A stretch of 64,000 bases of DNA from contig NZ_CP027665.1 of NCBI RefSeq assembly GCF_003008555.2, positions 434,001 to 498,000 on the forward strand. Reading direction: 5' to 3'. Each line of letters starts with the position of its first letter. Within the stretch, counting starts at the first letter, position 1. Both the position numbers and the translations under genes were made by a program. The DNA comes from Pukyongiella litopenaei. GTDB taxonomy: Bacteria > Pseudomonadota > Alphaproteobacteria > Rhodobacterales > Rhodobacteraceae. Shown in pieces: positions 17,376 through 25,886 of this stretch. The notes below the pieces were generated by a model. The model made no database searches. It had not been told where the DNA came from and was given only the letters and a program-made list of their open reading frames with translations.

Positions 17376-17856
17376 ACAGGACGACACCAATCCGACGGAG
17401 CCCGGGCATGTCCTGACGCTCGAACGTGTTCTCGACGCGCCGGTGGACAAGGTCTGGCGCTGCTGGACCGAACCGGAGCTCGTGCAGCGCTGGTTCTGCC
17501 CGCGGCCATGGCAGGCCAGCAACGTCAGGATCGACCTTCGCCCCGGCGGCGAGTTCTCGTCGACCATGACGGGCCCCAATGGCGAGAGCTTCGACACGAT
17601 GGGTGTCTTTCTGGAGATCGAGCCCCGATCAAGGCTGGTCACGACGGACGCGTTCCGCCCCGGCTGGCGTCCCGGCGACCGCGCTTTCATGGTGGCCGAA
17701 ATGACACTCGACGCCACCAATGACGGCCGCACCCGCTATGTCGCCCGCGCGATGCACTGGACTGCGGACGCACGCGAAGAGCACGAGAAAATGGGGTTTC
17801 ACGACGGTTGGGGCAGGGCCGCCGAGCAGCTCGAAGACCTGGCAAAATCACTCTGA
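17368..17856 (+). CDS. SRPBCC (AHSA1/activator-of-Hsp90-ATPase-like) domain protein
   Basis: A 162-residue START/SRPBCC-fold protein from the ATG at 17368 (GAAGG about 8 nt upstream), overlapping the TetR gene by 8 bp. Family hallmarks are VLDAPVDKVWRCWTEPELVQRWFCP near the N-terminus and the GFHDGWGRAAEQLEDL C-terminal helix. These proteins bind hydrophobic ligands; AHSA1-type members often sit with ArsR/TetR regulators and glyoxalase-like proteins, as here. Confidence 0.88.
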   Translation: MHKQDDTNPTEPGHVLTLERVLDAPVDKVWRCWTEPELVQRWFCPRPWQASNVRIDLRPGGEFSSTMTGPNGESFDTMGVFLEIEPRSRLVTTDAFRPGWRPGDRAFMVAEMTLDATNDGRTRYVARAMHWTADAREEHEKMGFHDGWGRAAEQLEDLAKSL

Positions 17857-17874
17857 TCCAAAGGACGATGCACC

Positions 17875-18297
17875 ATGGAACCGATGATCTATCTCTTTTT
17901 CAACGGGAACTGCCTCGAGGCGATGACCCATTATGCCGACGTGCTGGGAGGCGAGATCGGCGCCGTTTTCCGCAATGCCGATGCGCCCGATCCCGACAGC
18001 CGGATGCCGGGCGGCGATGACATGGTCATGAACATGAGCATGACCCTGGGACGGGCGACACTGATGGCTTCCGACAGCCCCGACGCGATGTACAGTAAGC
18101 CGCAGGGGTTCAGGGTGTCGGTCGCGCCCGGTTCGCTGGCCGAGTTCGACCGCATCCACGATGCCCTGTCGAACGGTGCGCAATCGGTCGAGATGCCGCC
18201 CGCCGAAACGTTCTGGGCCGAGAGATTCGCCATGTTTACAGACCGGTACGGCACGCCGTGGATGCTGAACTATGAGGGCGGCAAGGGCGCCAACTGA
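17875..18297 (+). CDS. VOC family protein (PhnB/glyoxalase-like)
   Basis: A 140-residue PhnB-type VOC protein (beta-alpha-beta-beta-beta modules). It starts with the typical YLFFNGNCLEAMTHYADVLGG and ends with a DRYGTPWMLNYE strand. AAGGA lies 8 nt before the ATG. It sits 18 nt behind the SRPBCC gene in the TetR-led operon. The precise activity (isomerase, lyase or binding/resistance) cannot be deduced. Confidence 0.87.
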   Translation: MEPMIYLFFNGNCLEAMTHYADVLGGEIGAVFRNADAPDPDSRMPGGDDMVMNMSMTLGRATLMASDSPDAMYSKPQGFRVSVAPGSLAEFDRIHDALSNGAQSVEMPPAETFWAERFAMFTDRYGTPWMLNYEGGKGAN

Positions 18298-18347
18298 ACC
18301 GCGCCGACCCGCACTCCACGCAACCGATTTCAACCAGGAGAAACACG

Positions 18348-18713
18348 ATGTCCTATGTCGATGGTTTTGTCATGGCGGTCCCGGCCGGCAACAAGCAGAA
18401 GTTCGTCGAACATGCCGAACAAGCCGACACGGTGTTCCGCGAACTCGGCGCGCTGCGCGTCGTCGAATGCTGGGGCGATGACGTGCCCGATGGTGAATAC
18501 ACCGATTTCCGCAGGGCGGTTCAGGCCAAGGCTGACGAGACGGTGGTGTTTTCATGGGTCGAATGGCCCGACAAGGCCACGCGCGACGCCGCCATGGGCC
18601 GCATGGAGGAACTGATGGCCACCGATGACCGGTTCAACCCGGAAAAGAACCCGATGCCGTTCGACGGCAAGCGGCTGATCTATGGCGGGTTCTCCCCCGT
18701 CGTGGACATGTAG
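18348..18713 (+). CDS. DUF1428 (YbaA-like) family protein
   Basis: A 121-residue ferredoxin-like-fold protein with the family's opening MSYVDGFVMAVP and a C-terminal PFDGKRLIYGGF motif. CAGGAG precedes the ATG. It is the last gene of the TetR-led operon. DUF1428 proteins often accompany VOC and SRPBCC proteins; their function is unknown. Confidence 0.88.
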   Translation: MSYVDGFVMAVPAGNKQKFVEHAEQADTVFRELGALRVVECWGDDVPDGEYTDFRRAVQAKADETVVFSWVEWPDKATRDAAMGRMEELMATDDRFNPEKNPMPFDGKRLIYGGFSPVVDM

Positions 18714-18754
18714 CAGGATATCCGGCGCCCGCACCTGCGAAAACACGTATGCGC

Positions 18755-19388
18755 CTAGTGCTCCATCGCACCCTTGCCCGCGAAGATCTTTTCGCGGAAC
18801 TTCTCGATACGGGCCAGGCGGGTCGCAGATCGCCTGGCCTGACCGATGTTGAACATGTAGCTTCTCTGCCGGCCCGGGGTCAGCGCGTGAAATGCCTCGG
18901 CCAGTTCCGGATCGACATCCAGAGCATCGCGCAGCTCGTCGGGCATTTCGATTTCGCTCCGGGTCTTTGGTGGCTTCGTACCCGCCTCGGCATGAGCCAT
19001 CAACTGTCCCAGATAGGCCCGGATAACCGGTTCCATCTCACGCGTTTGGCCCGCTTCCGTAAAACGGATCATCCCCGGCGTCCGGCTGTTCGGCCCTTGC
19101 GGTTCCAGCACGCCTTCGGTGTCACTCAACAGCCCCGGGTTCATGAAGCTCAGCCGGAAGTCGCACCGGAACGCCGCGAGGAGCGCGATATTGCGTCCCG
19201 CATGCATGTAGGTGGGATGCGCCCATTTCACCGTCTCGTCCAACCCTCTCGTCCAACCCCATGTCGAGACATATGCGGCGCAGGTGGTCGAGGCCGTCGA
19301 TCCACTGCCGGGTCGAACAGTCGGGCGTGGCAAAGCGGTCGCACCGGCCACATCCCTTGGTGAAGAACTCACTGGCGTCGGTGATCAT
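18755..19388 (-). pseudogene. YdeI/OmpD-associated (DUF1801) family gene broken by a 13-bp duplication
   Basis: Two frames together give one full protein of the YdeI-like family. The first 47 or so codons run from ATG 19388 (MITDASEFFTKGCGRCDRF and on to LDMGLDE). The remaining part (TVKWAHPTYMHAGRN to the end at 18755) lies in another frame. The break coincides with an exact 13-bp tandem duplication at 19234-19259. Removing one copy restores a single frame reading GLDETVKW. The rest is intact, so the lesion looks recent, or is a sequence artefact. Confidence 0.85.
19234..19259. repeat. 13-bp tandem duplication causing a frameshift
   Basis: TCTCGTCCAACCC occurs twice back to back. Thirteen is not a multiple of three, so the duplication shifts the frame of the YdeI-like gene. 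Confidence 0.9.
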
Positions 19389-19518
19389 CTCTGATGTCCG
19401 CCATCCTTCCCGCCGCATCCACCCAAGATAGAATGTGTGAAAAGGTATAAACCGCTGACGCACGGCAGTCCAAAGGACGCAAGGCCCGGCTGAGTTGGAA
19501 CCCGCCGCCTGTTGGGCA

Positions 19519-19975
19519 TCGCTGGCAGATGGCCTGGTTCAGGGCATCCAGCACGAAGCCTGTCGTCATCGAGGTCGAGACGCGCCAGCCCACGATCTTG
19601 CGGGCGAAGACATCGATGATGAAGGCCACATAGACCATCCCCGCCCATGTCGACACATAGGTGAAGTCCGACACCCAGAGCTGATCGGGCATGGCAGCCA
19701 CGAACTGCCGGTTGACCTTGTCATCAGGGCAAGGCTGCGCTGGATCGGGGATGGTTGTCTTCTTCTGGCCCCGCACAACCCCTTGCAATCCATGAAGATG
19801 CATGAGCCTTTCCACGGTGCAACGCGCGATGTCGTGCTCATCGCGCCGAAGCTGGTGCCAGATCTTGCGGGCACCATAACGGCCCCGGCTCTTGCCGTGG
19901 ACTGCCTTGATTTTCTCAATATCCACAGCATCCTGCCTGGTGCGGTCCGAGGCAAGCTGGGGATTGCGCGCGATG
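19519..19975 (-). mobile_element. IS3-family transposase (OrfB) fragment, truncated at both ends
   Basis: About 150 codons of an IS3-type DDE transposase are readable: DIEKIKAVHGKSRGRYGARKIWHQLRR, the HTH-like ARCTVERLMHLHG, and the catalytic-core start VSDFTYVSTWAGMVYVAFIIDVFARKIVGW, ending at NQAICQR. The second Asp/Glu of the DDE triad, orfA and both terminal repeats are missing. Similarity stops at about 19519 and 19975, so only an internal piece remains. It lies in the decayed island next to tRNA-Ala. Confidence 0.8.
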
Positions 19976-20208
19976 GCGCACGGATATTCGGACATGCTGC
20001 CCGAAGGCTGGCAGGCATGGGAAGCCATGCACACGGGCCGCAGGTGGCTGGTGCCCGTGCGTGACGACGAACACCATGTGCCCCCTATTCCCAACCCGCG
20101 CAGGACGATACCCACAGCCTGTGCGCCGTCTGGCGGACCGTCCGGGGCGACGCCGCGTTTCAGGCGGCGTTGCAACGGATGCCCAAGCCCCCGAAACCCC
20201 GCAAGTAG
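19976..20208 (+). other. Possible remnant of a rightward gene beside the IS fragment
   Basis: The frame around 19991 reads DMLPEGWQAWEAMHTGRRWLVPVRDD. The frame ending at TAG 20206-20208 reads THSLCAVWRTVRGDAAFQAALQRM then PKPPKPRK. Both look protein-like but are in different frames, as if one C-terminal coding end had been frameshifted and cut by the IS piece. I do not recognise the family. Confidence 0.25.
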
Positions 20209-20258
20209 AGCGCACGGGCGCCGGCCGGCCCCCACAGGCCCAGCCGCGCGGCGCACCC

Positions 20259-20287
20259 GCAGCCCGGACAACACCTGTCCGGGCTGC
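20259..20287. terminator. Hairpin upstream of the type III R-M remnant
   Basis: A perfect 12-bp stem (GCAGCCCGGACA and its complement) with a 5-nt loop and no T-tract. The frame of the mod fragment is open through this region, so the hairpin may also lie within former coding sequence. Confidence 0.4.
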
Positions 20288-20445
20288 ACCGTGCCCCAGG
20301 CGGAGCGACTGCACCATCTCGGCCCAATGACGCGATCAATGATGCTGTCTCGCCAGCACCGCCGCAGCCCCCCAAGCGCCATTGGTTTGACAACGCCCCT
20401 GAATTCCCTGAGATCGAAAGGAAAGAACACTCCGGGGACCGTAAC

Positions 20446-20775
20446 ATGCAAAACCTACTCGAAGACCTGACTGCGCTCTTGCAGGCCGAACAGGCGTTCA
20501 TCTCGGATGGGGCGATCCTCAAGAATGCGGTGATCGAGGCGGCGTTGAACATGGATGCGCGGCTGCTGGAACTGCTGATGCAGTCCGACACGATCAAGGC
20601 GCATTTCTTCACCGAGGTGGCGGGCGCGCTGGTCTTCGACAAGGTGAAGTTTCAGGACTTCGTGTCCAACAAGGCCTTCCTGCCCGACAGCTACACAGCC
20701 TTCAAGAACCGCATCGGCCTGACCGATGGGCGCGGCGATTACCTGAGCCAGTCGCAGGGCGTGGTGCTGGCCTGG
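20446..20775 (+). pseudogene. Type III restriction-modification methyltransferase (mod), N-terminal fragment only
   Basis: 110 codons match the conserved N-terminus of type III Mod subunits: MQNLLEDL, HFFTEVAGALVFDKVKFQ, FVSNKAFLPDSYTAFKNRIGL, and VVLAW. Mod would normally continue with PYKDCVLEGG and the catalytic methylase motifs, but the similarity stops at W110. From there the DNA is the late part of res. The methylase domain is entirely absent, so no functional Mod can be made. The frame is also open upstream of the ATG (PEFPEIERKEHSGDRN). Confidence 0.8.
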
Positions 20776-22399
20776 ACGCGCTCAGGGCGGCCTCTGAGGG
20801 CGATGCGACGCTTTCGCGGGCCTTCGCCTTCATCATGGACGAACGCGCCATGACCGGTGCGGATTTCGCCCGTGAGCTACAGGGCGATTTTGCCGCCGAG
20901 AAGGTGGTGAACGTCAACAACCCCAAGGATTTGGAAAACCGGCAGATCGAGTTGAACGCGCTTGAAGACCGCGACAACGAGATACGGGTGATCTTTGCCG
21001 TCGATAAGCTGAACGAAGGCTGGGACGTGCTCAACTTGTTCGACATTGTGCGCCTCTATGACACCCGCGCGGCAAGGCCAGCAAGGTGGGCAAGACCACG
21101 ATGGCAGAAGCGCAGTTGATCGGGCGCGGGGCGCGGTATTTCCCGTTCATGGCCCCGGACCAGCCCGAGGCGGCGCGGGAAAAGCGCAAGTATGACAGTG
21201 CCGTGGACACGCCCCTGCGCATATTGGAAGAACTGCATTATCACTGTTCCCACAACCCCAAGTATGTCCAGGACATCCGCAACGCGCTCCGCCAAACCGG
21301 GATGCTGGACGAAACCGCACGGACGGTGCGGCTGCGGCTCAAGGACAGCTTCAAGAAAACCGACCTATATGAGCGGGATCATGTCTGGGTGAACGACCGG
21401 GTGAAGAACCCGCGCAACGGTGTGGCAGGGCTGGACGCCTACAGGATCGAAGGATCCTTCGCCTATCCCAACCTGATGACCGGCCGGGTGACGGAAGCCT
21501 CTGCCTTTGGCGGTGGCCAGTTGACATTGACGCCAAACGCAACGGACCCCGTGGCCCGCGACTTCAAGCTGTCTGAATTCGGCAAGGCCATTCTGGGCTT
21601 TGCAATGGACGCCAACGAATTCTTCCATTTCGGCAACCTGCGTGCCTACTTCCCGCAACTCGGCAGCGCCGCACAGTTTGTCTGCGCAGATACCTATCTG
21701 GGTGGCGTCACTGTGAGCGTGCGCGGTTTGTCCGACGACCTGGACAACCTGACCGCGCGGCAGAAACTGGACATCGCGCAATACGTTCTGCACCAGATCG
21801 AAAGCGGCGTGAAACGGGAAAGCGTCGAGTATGTCGGCACCAGGGATTTCAAGCCCTATCCAATCAAGGACCGCTTCACCGACAAGGTGCTGAAACTTCG
21901 CATCGAAGGCGAAACCGGGCGAAGCTGGGGCGAAAGCAACGTGCCCGGACTGGACCAAATTAACCTGAGCGGCAAGGACTGGCACGTCTATGACGACAGC
22001 TTTGGCACCGACCAGGAAAAGCACTTCATCAAGTATCTGCACGATCAAGAAGCCCGGTTGCGGAGCGTGTATGACGACTTTTACCTGCTGCGGAACGAGA
22101 AGGCGGTAAAGTTGTATGACTTCGACACCGGACGCGCCTTTGAACCCGACTTCGTTCTGTTTTTGCGCAAGAAAAACCAAAGCGCCAACACGATCTTGCA
22201 GCTATTCATCGAACCCAAAGGCGATCACCTGCGCCCTCAAGACGACTGGAAACAGGACTTCCTGGCACAGGTGAAGACCGAAGCCAGACTTGAAACCATT
22301 TTCCAAGGCCGCGATTACACCGTTCTTGGCCTGCCGTTCTTCAACGAGACAGGGCAGACCAACGCGGATTTCAAACTGAGTTTCGACGGGTTGCTGTAA
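20772..22399 (+). pseudogene. Type III restriction endonuclease (res), C-terminal part with a frameshift
   Basis: The frame from 20772 reads a late helicase part of Res (AFAFIMDERAMTGADFARELQGDF, then VDKLNEGWDVLN, helicase motif V). Near 21070 the expected RDGKxxK is disrupted, and the following AEAQLIGRGARYFPF (motif VI) is one frame away, consistent with loss of one base. From 21086 an open frame of 437 codons runs to 22399. It contains the nuclease PD-(D/E)xK-like residues EPDFVLF and FIEPKG. The N-terminal Walker A half is missing, so restriction activity is not expected. Confidence 0.8.
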
Positions 22400-22925
22400 G
22401 GGGCACATCCTTTGACGATGCCCGAGAGTTGGCGGCAGGCCCGATTGCCCACCGCCGCCCCGGCATCGCCGGAATACTACGTATTCACGATATGGAATGT
22501 TTTGCCTGTCACCGGATGATGGGACCGGCGCATAGGTGTTCAAGGGCAAGCCTCAACCGTAGTGGCAGAGGGGCGCGGCAAGAATCACCCATAGCAGCAA
22601 CATACCAGCCCCTACGCGCCGATTGATCCGCTGCGCCCCCTCATATCGTCTGCGCAACGTTACATTCAGTTTCCTCGCCGCGCGTTGGTTTGACTGCTGT
22701 GTCAGAAAGTCCAGAAATGCCGCGCTTTGTGTGCGGGGTATGTAAGAATTTCCGGCCCGGCGTTGGGATAGGCCGGGGGGGCGTGGCGGCAAGGGGTGCG
22801 ACATTCCGGCACATGGTTGGAATACCCGGGACTCATCAATGCCCCACCCTATCGGCGCAATATTAGGGGCACATTAGGGGCAGAAACACACGCCCTCTAA
22901 ATTACCCAATGTTTTCAAGGTATTT
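22400..22925. other. Non-coding island end between the res remnant and tRNA-Ala
   Basis: About 525 bases without a convincing gene. A leftward 83-codon frame (22804-22553) ends in a hydrophobic stretch (GAGMLLLWVILAAP), but it has no ribosome site or family match. The stretch nearest the tRNA is AT-richer, with short GGGGCA-containing repeats. I found no integrase and no second copy of the tRNA 3' end. Confidence 0.4.
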
Positions 22926-23001
<76 letters not shown>

Positions 23002-23074
23002 GAACCGTGCGCCGCTGAATAGGCGCATCGCCGGGCGGGATCAAGCGAAAAAATCCGGCCCGGCGGGAATGATC

Positions 23075-23398
23075 TTATTCGTCGTCCTCGGACGAAACAT
23101 CGGCGATCTCGTCCAGCGACACATCGTCGTTGTCGTCATCGTCATCCAGCACGTCATCGCCCAGATCGACGTCGATGTTGTCATCATCGTCGTCCAGCAC
23201 GTCATCGCCGCCCTGGGCCTGTTTTGCCTTGAGCGTCGCCGCGTCCTCGGAATCGGCGGCAATCATCCGGCTCTTGCCGGTATCGATCTCGACCGCCTCG
23301 CCCGTATAGGGGCTGACGATCGGGTTCCTGTTCAGGTCGTAGAAACGTTTGCCGGTGGTCGGGCAGACACGTTTCACGCCCCATTCTTCCTTGGGCAT
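23075..23398 (-). CDS. TIGR02300 family protein (FYDLN acid domain)
   Basis: 107 residues. The N-terminus MPKEEWGVKRVCPTTGKRFYDLN carries the FYDLN motif (19-23) that defines this alphaproteobacterial family. Residues 64-107 are almost wholly Asp/Glu and contain the duplicated unit DDVLDDDDDN. The function is unknown; the short basic Cys-containing head could bind a metal or nucleic acid, and the acidic tail may mimic nucleic acid. It lies just beyond tRNA-Ala and is divergent from the peptidase gene. Confidence 0.9.
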   Translation of the reverse strand: MPKEEWGVKRVCPTTGKRFYDLNRNPIVSPYTGEAVEIDTGKSRMIAADSEDAATLKAKQAQGGDDVLDDDDDNIDVDLGDDVLDDDDDNDDVSLDEIADVSSEDDE

Positions 23399-23496
23399 GG
23401 CTATCCCCTCGAATATCTGCTGAGTCTAATCGACGATTCCGGCCAACTGCCATAGGACGCCGGGACTGTCAAAGCCTTTGGCGAATGGAGCCCGAG

Positions 23497-24177
23497 ATGG
23501 CCGATCACATCCTGCCCGGCCCGCCCCCGGTGCCGCTGGTTCTGCGCCGGTCGGGCCGCGCGCGGCGGATCAGCCTGCGGGTATCGCGGCTGGACGGGCG
23601 GGTGACGCTGACCCTGCCGGCGGGCGTGCCCGAATCAGAGGCGATGGATTTCGCCCGTGCGCGGGAAGCCTGGATCCGCGGCCATCTCGCCGACCGGCCC
23701 GACGCGGTGCAGGTGGCGCCCGGCGCGGTGATCCCCATCGAGGGTGAGCCGCACCTTGTCGTGACGGCGACCGGGCGCCGCGTTCAGCGGGCCTCCGGTC
23801 AGATCGGGGTGCCGGCGGACCGGCCCGGCGCGCGGCTTCAGGCGTTCCTGAAGCAGCTGGCCCGCGACCGGCTGGTGGCGGCGTCGGACCGCTACGCCGC
23901 CGCGCTGGGCCGGCCCTATGCGCGGCTCACCCTGCGCGACACGCGGTCCCGCTGGGGGTCCTGTTCCTCCGCTGGCGCGCTCAGCTATTCTTGGCGGCTG
24001 GCGCTGGCGCCACCGCCGGTTCTGGCCTATGTGGCCGCGCATGAAGTGGCGCATCTGGCCGAGATGAACCACTCGCCCGCCTTCTGGGCCACGGTCGCAC
24101 GGCTCTACGGACCTTACGAGGCCGAGCGCCGCTGGCTGCGCGACAATGGTCACGATCTGCACCGCTATCGTTTCTGA
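23497..24177 (+). CDS. YgjP/SprT-like M48-type zinc metallopeptidase (DUF45)
   Basis: 226 residues from the ATG at 23497, which has GGAG 6 nt upstream; an ATG 12 bases earlier has no ribosome site. The zinc motif is HEVAHLAEMNH, 45 to 35 residues from the C-terminus, preceded by the family's TRSRWGSCSSAGALSYSWRL motif. The protein has no signal peptide, so it acts in the cytoplasm. The usual substrate is unknown; related proteins are YgjP and M48-like WSS1/SprT folds. Confidence 0.88.
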   Translation: MADHILPGPPPVPLVLRRSGRARRISLRVSRLDGRVTLTLPAGVPESEAMDFARAREAWIRGHLADRPDAVQVAPGAVIPIEGEPHLVVTATGRRVQRASGQIGVPADRPGARLQAFLKQLARDRLVAASDRYAAALGRPYARLTLRDTRSRWGSCSSAGALSYSWRLALAPPPVLAYVAAHEVAHLAEMNHSPAFWATVARLYGPYEAERRWLRDNGHDLHRYRF

Positions 24178-24184
24178 GGACAGG

Positions 24185-24871
24185 TTGACCCACTTGGACA
24201 TTCGTGATCACAAACGCAGCATGACCCCGCAGCGCCTGACCGAAGCCACCCCCGCCGCCGCCCATGACCGCGTTTACCGCACCCTGCGGTCCCGCATCAT
24301 GCATGGCGAGATCGCGCCGGGCCAGGCGTTGACGCTGCGCGGGATCGGGCGCGACCACGGCGTGTCCATGACCCCCGCCCGCGAAGCGGTGCGCCGGCTG
24401 GTGGCCGAAGGCGCGCTGTTCCTGTCCTCCTCGGGCCGGGTGTCCACGCCCGAGCTCAGCAACGAGCGCATCGAGGAACTGGCGGCGCTGCGGGCCCTGC
24501 TCGAGGTCGAACTGGCCAGCCGCGCCCTGCCCCGCGCGCATATCGCGCTGATCGACCGGCTGCAGGCGATCAACGCGCCGATTGCCGAGGCGATTCGCAG
24601 CCGCGACGCGGTGGCCTATATCCGCATCAATCTCGAATTTCACCGCACCCTCTACCTGCGGGCGCAGGCACCGGCGATGCTGGCGATGGCCGAAACGGTG
24701 TGGCTGCAACTGGGGCCGACGATGCGGGCGCTTTATGGGCGGCTGCGGCGCACCGAGCCGCCGCAGCATCACCGCCTGATCATCGCCGCACTCAAGGCCG
24801 GAGACGAGCCGGGGCTGCGGATCGCGGTGCGCTCGGACGTGACCCAGGGCCTGCGGATGCTGACAACCTGA
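24185..24871 (+). CDS. GntR family regulator (FadR/FCD subgroup)
   Basis: About 228 residues if the TTG at 24185 is used (GAGGACAGG just upstream); the ATG at 24221 is the alternative start. The winged HTH spans roughly residues 25-90 (YRTLRSRIMHGEIAPGQALTLRGIGRDHGVSMTPAREAVRRLVAEG). An all-helical FCD ligand domain follows, with metal-site-like residues in NLEFHRTLY and a C-terminal HHRLI. It follows the peptidase gene by 7 nt and may be co-transcribed with it. The target genes are not evident. Confidence 0.85.
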   Translation: MTHLDIRDHKRSMTPQRLTEATPAAAHDRVYRTLRSRIMHGEIAPGQALTLRGIGRDHGVSMTPAREAVRRLVAEGALFLSSSGRVSTPELSNERIEELAALRALLEVELASRALPRAHIALIDRLQAINAPIAEAIRSRDAVAYIRINLEFHRTLYLRAQAPAMLAMAETVWLQLGPTMRALYGRLRRTEPPQHHRLIIAALKAGDEPGLRIAVRSDVTQGLRMLTT

Positions 24872-24888
24872 CGCCCCGGTTGGCGGGC

Positions 24889-25794
24889 CTATGCCGCCTG
24901 CAGCCGCCGGGCCTCGGACCGGGCCAGCCGGATCAGATCCGCGACAAAGGGCTTGTCGCGGTCCTCGCCGCGCACCGCCGCATAGAGCCGACGGGTCAGC
25001 CCCTTGCCGGTCAGCGGGCGCGTTACATAGTCCGAGGAATACTTGACCTCGCGCACCACCCAGTCGGGCAGCACGGCAACCCCCCGGTTCGAAGCGACAA
25101 GCAGCAGGATCACCGCGGTCAGTTCGACCTGCCGGATCGCCTCGGGTTCGACCTTGGCCGGGGTCAGGAGCTGGCTGAACACGTCCAGCCGCGACCGTTC
25201 CACCGGGTAGGTGATCAGGGTTTCGCCCCGGAAATCCTCGGCCTCGACAAAGGGTTTCGCCGCCAGCGGATGGGTCGAGGCCGCGACGAAGACCGGCGCA
25301 TAGTCAAACAGTTCGACGAACTCGACGCCCGGAATATCCTCGGGGTCCGACGAAACGACCAGATCCACCTCTTCCTTCTGCAGCGCCGGCAGCGCGTCAA
25401 AGGCCAGGCCGGGGCGGATGTCCACATCGACATCCGGCCAGGTCTTGCGGAACGCTTCGAGCACCGGGAACAGCCATTCGAAACAGGCGTGGCATTCGAT
25501 CGCGATATGCATCCGCCCGGTGCGCCCGTCGCGCAGCGACGAGAACTCGGCCTGCATCGCCTCGACCTGGGGCAGGATCTGATCGGCCAGGCGCAGCAGC
25601 CGCAGCCCCGCCGCCGACAGTTTCATCGGCTTGGACCGGCGCACGAACAACTCGACCCCGGCCTGGTCCTCGAGCCCCTTGATCTGGTGGCTCAGCGCGC
25701 TCTGGGTGATGTGCAGCTGCTCGGCGGCGCGGGCCAGCCCGCCGCATTCGTGAATGGCCTTGATCGTGCGCAGATGACGAAACTCGATATGCAA
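24889..25794 (-). CDS. metR: LysR-type regulator MetR
   Basis: 301 residues from a TTG at 25794, preceded by a GGGCAACAGG purine-rich stretch. The longer upstream frame would overrun the shared promoter region. The HTH (GGLARAAEQLHITQSALSHQIKGLEDQAGVELF) and the start HIEFRHLRTIKAIHE-like sequence match MetR, and the effector domain follows. It is divergent from metF, the classical arrangement, and homocysteine is the expected co-effector. A candidate MetR site lies between the two genes. Confidence 0.88.
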   Translation of the reverse strand: MHIEFRHLRTIKAIHECGGLARAAEQLHITQSALSHQIKGLEDQAGVELFVRRSKPMKLSAAGLRLLRLADQILPQVEAMQAEFSSLRDGRTGRMHIAIECHACFEWLFPVLEAFRKTWPDVDVDIRPGLAFDALPALQKEEVDLVVSSDPEDIPGVEFVELFDYAPVFVAASTHPLAAKPFVEAEDFRGETLITYPVERSRLDVFSQLLTPAKVEPEAIRQVELTAVILLLVASNRGVAVLPDWVVREVKYSSDYVTRPLTGKGLTRRLYAAVRGEDRDKPFVADLIRLARSEARRLQAA

Positions 25795-25819
25795 CCTGTT
25801 GCCCTGCTCATGTTGTTGT

Positions 25820-25841
25820 TGAGATATATGAAATTGTCTCA
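25820..25841. promoter_or_regulatory. Candidate MetR/LysR-type binding site between metR and metF
   Basis: TGAGA-N12-TCTCA forms an inverted repeat with an internal TGAAATTGTCTCA reminiscent of the MetR consensus. It lies midway between the divergent metR and metF starts in an otherwise short, AT-rich spacer. Confidence 0.5.
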
Positions 25842-25886
25842 CGTTTCCGATCATGCGACAAGTGGCGTGCAGATGAGGACCCGCAT

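Noticed and set aside
22553-22804. 83-codon leftward ORF with a hydrophobic end
   Set aside because: No ribosome site, no family match and position in a decayed region, so it is mentioned only within the spacer entry.
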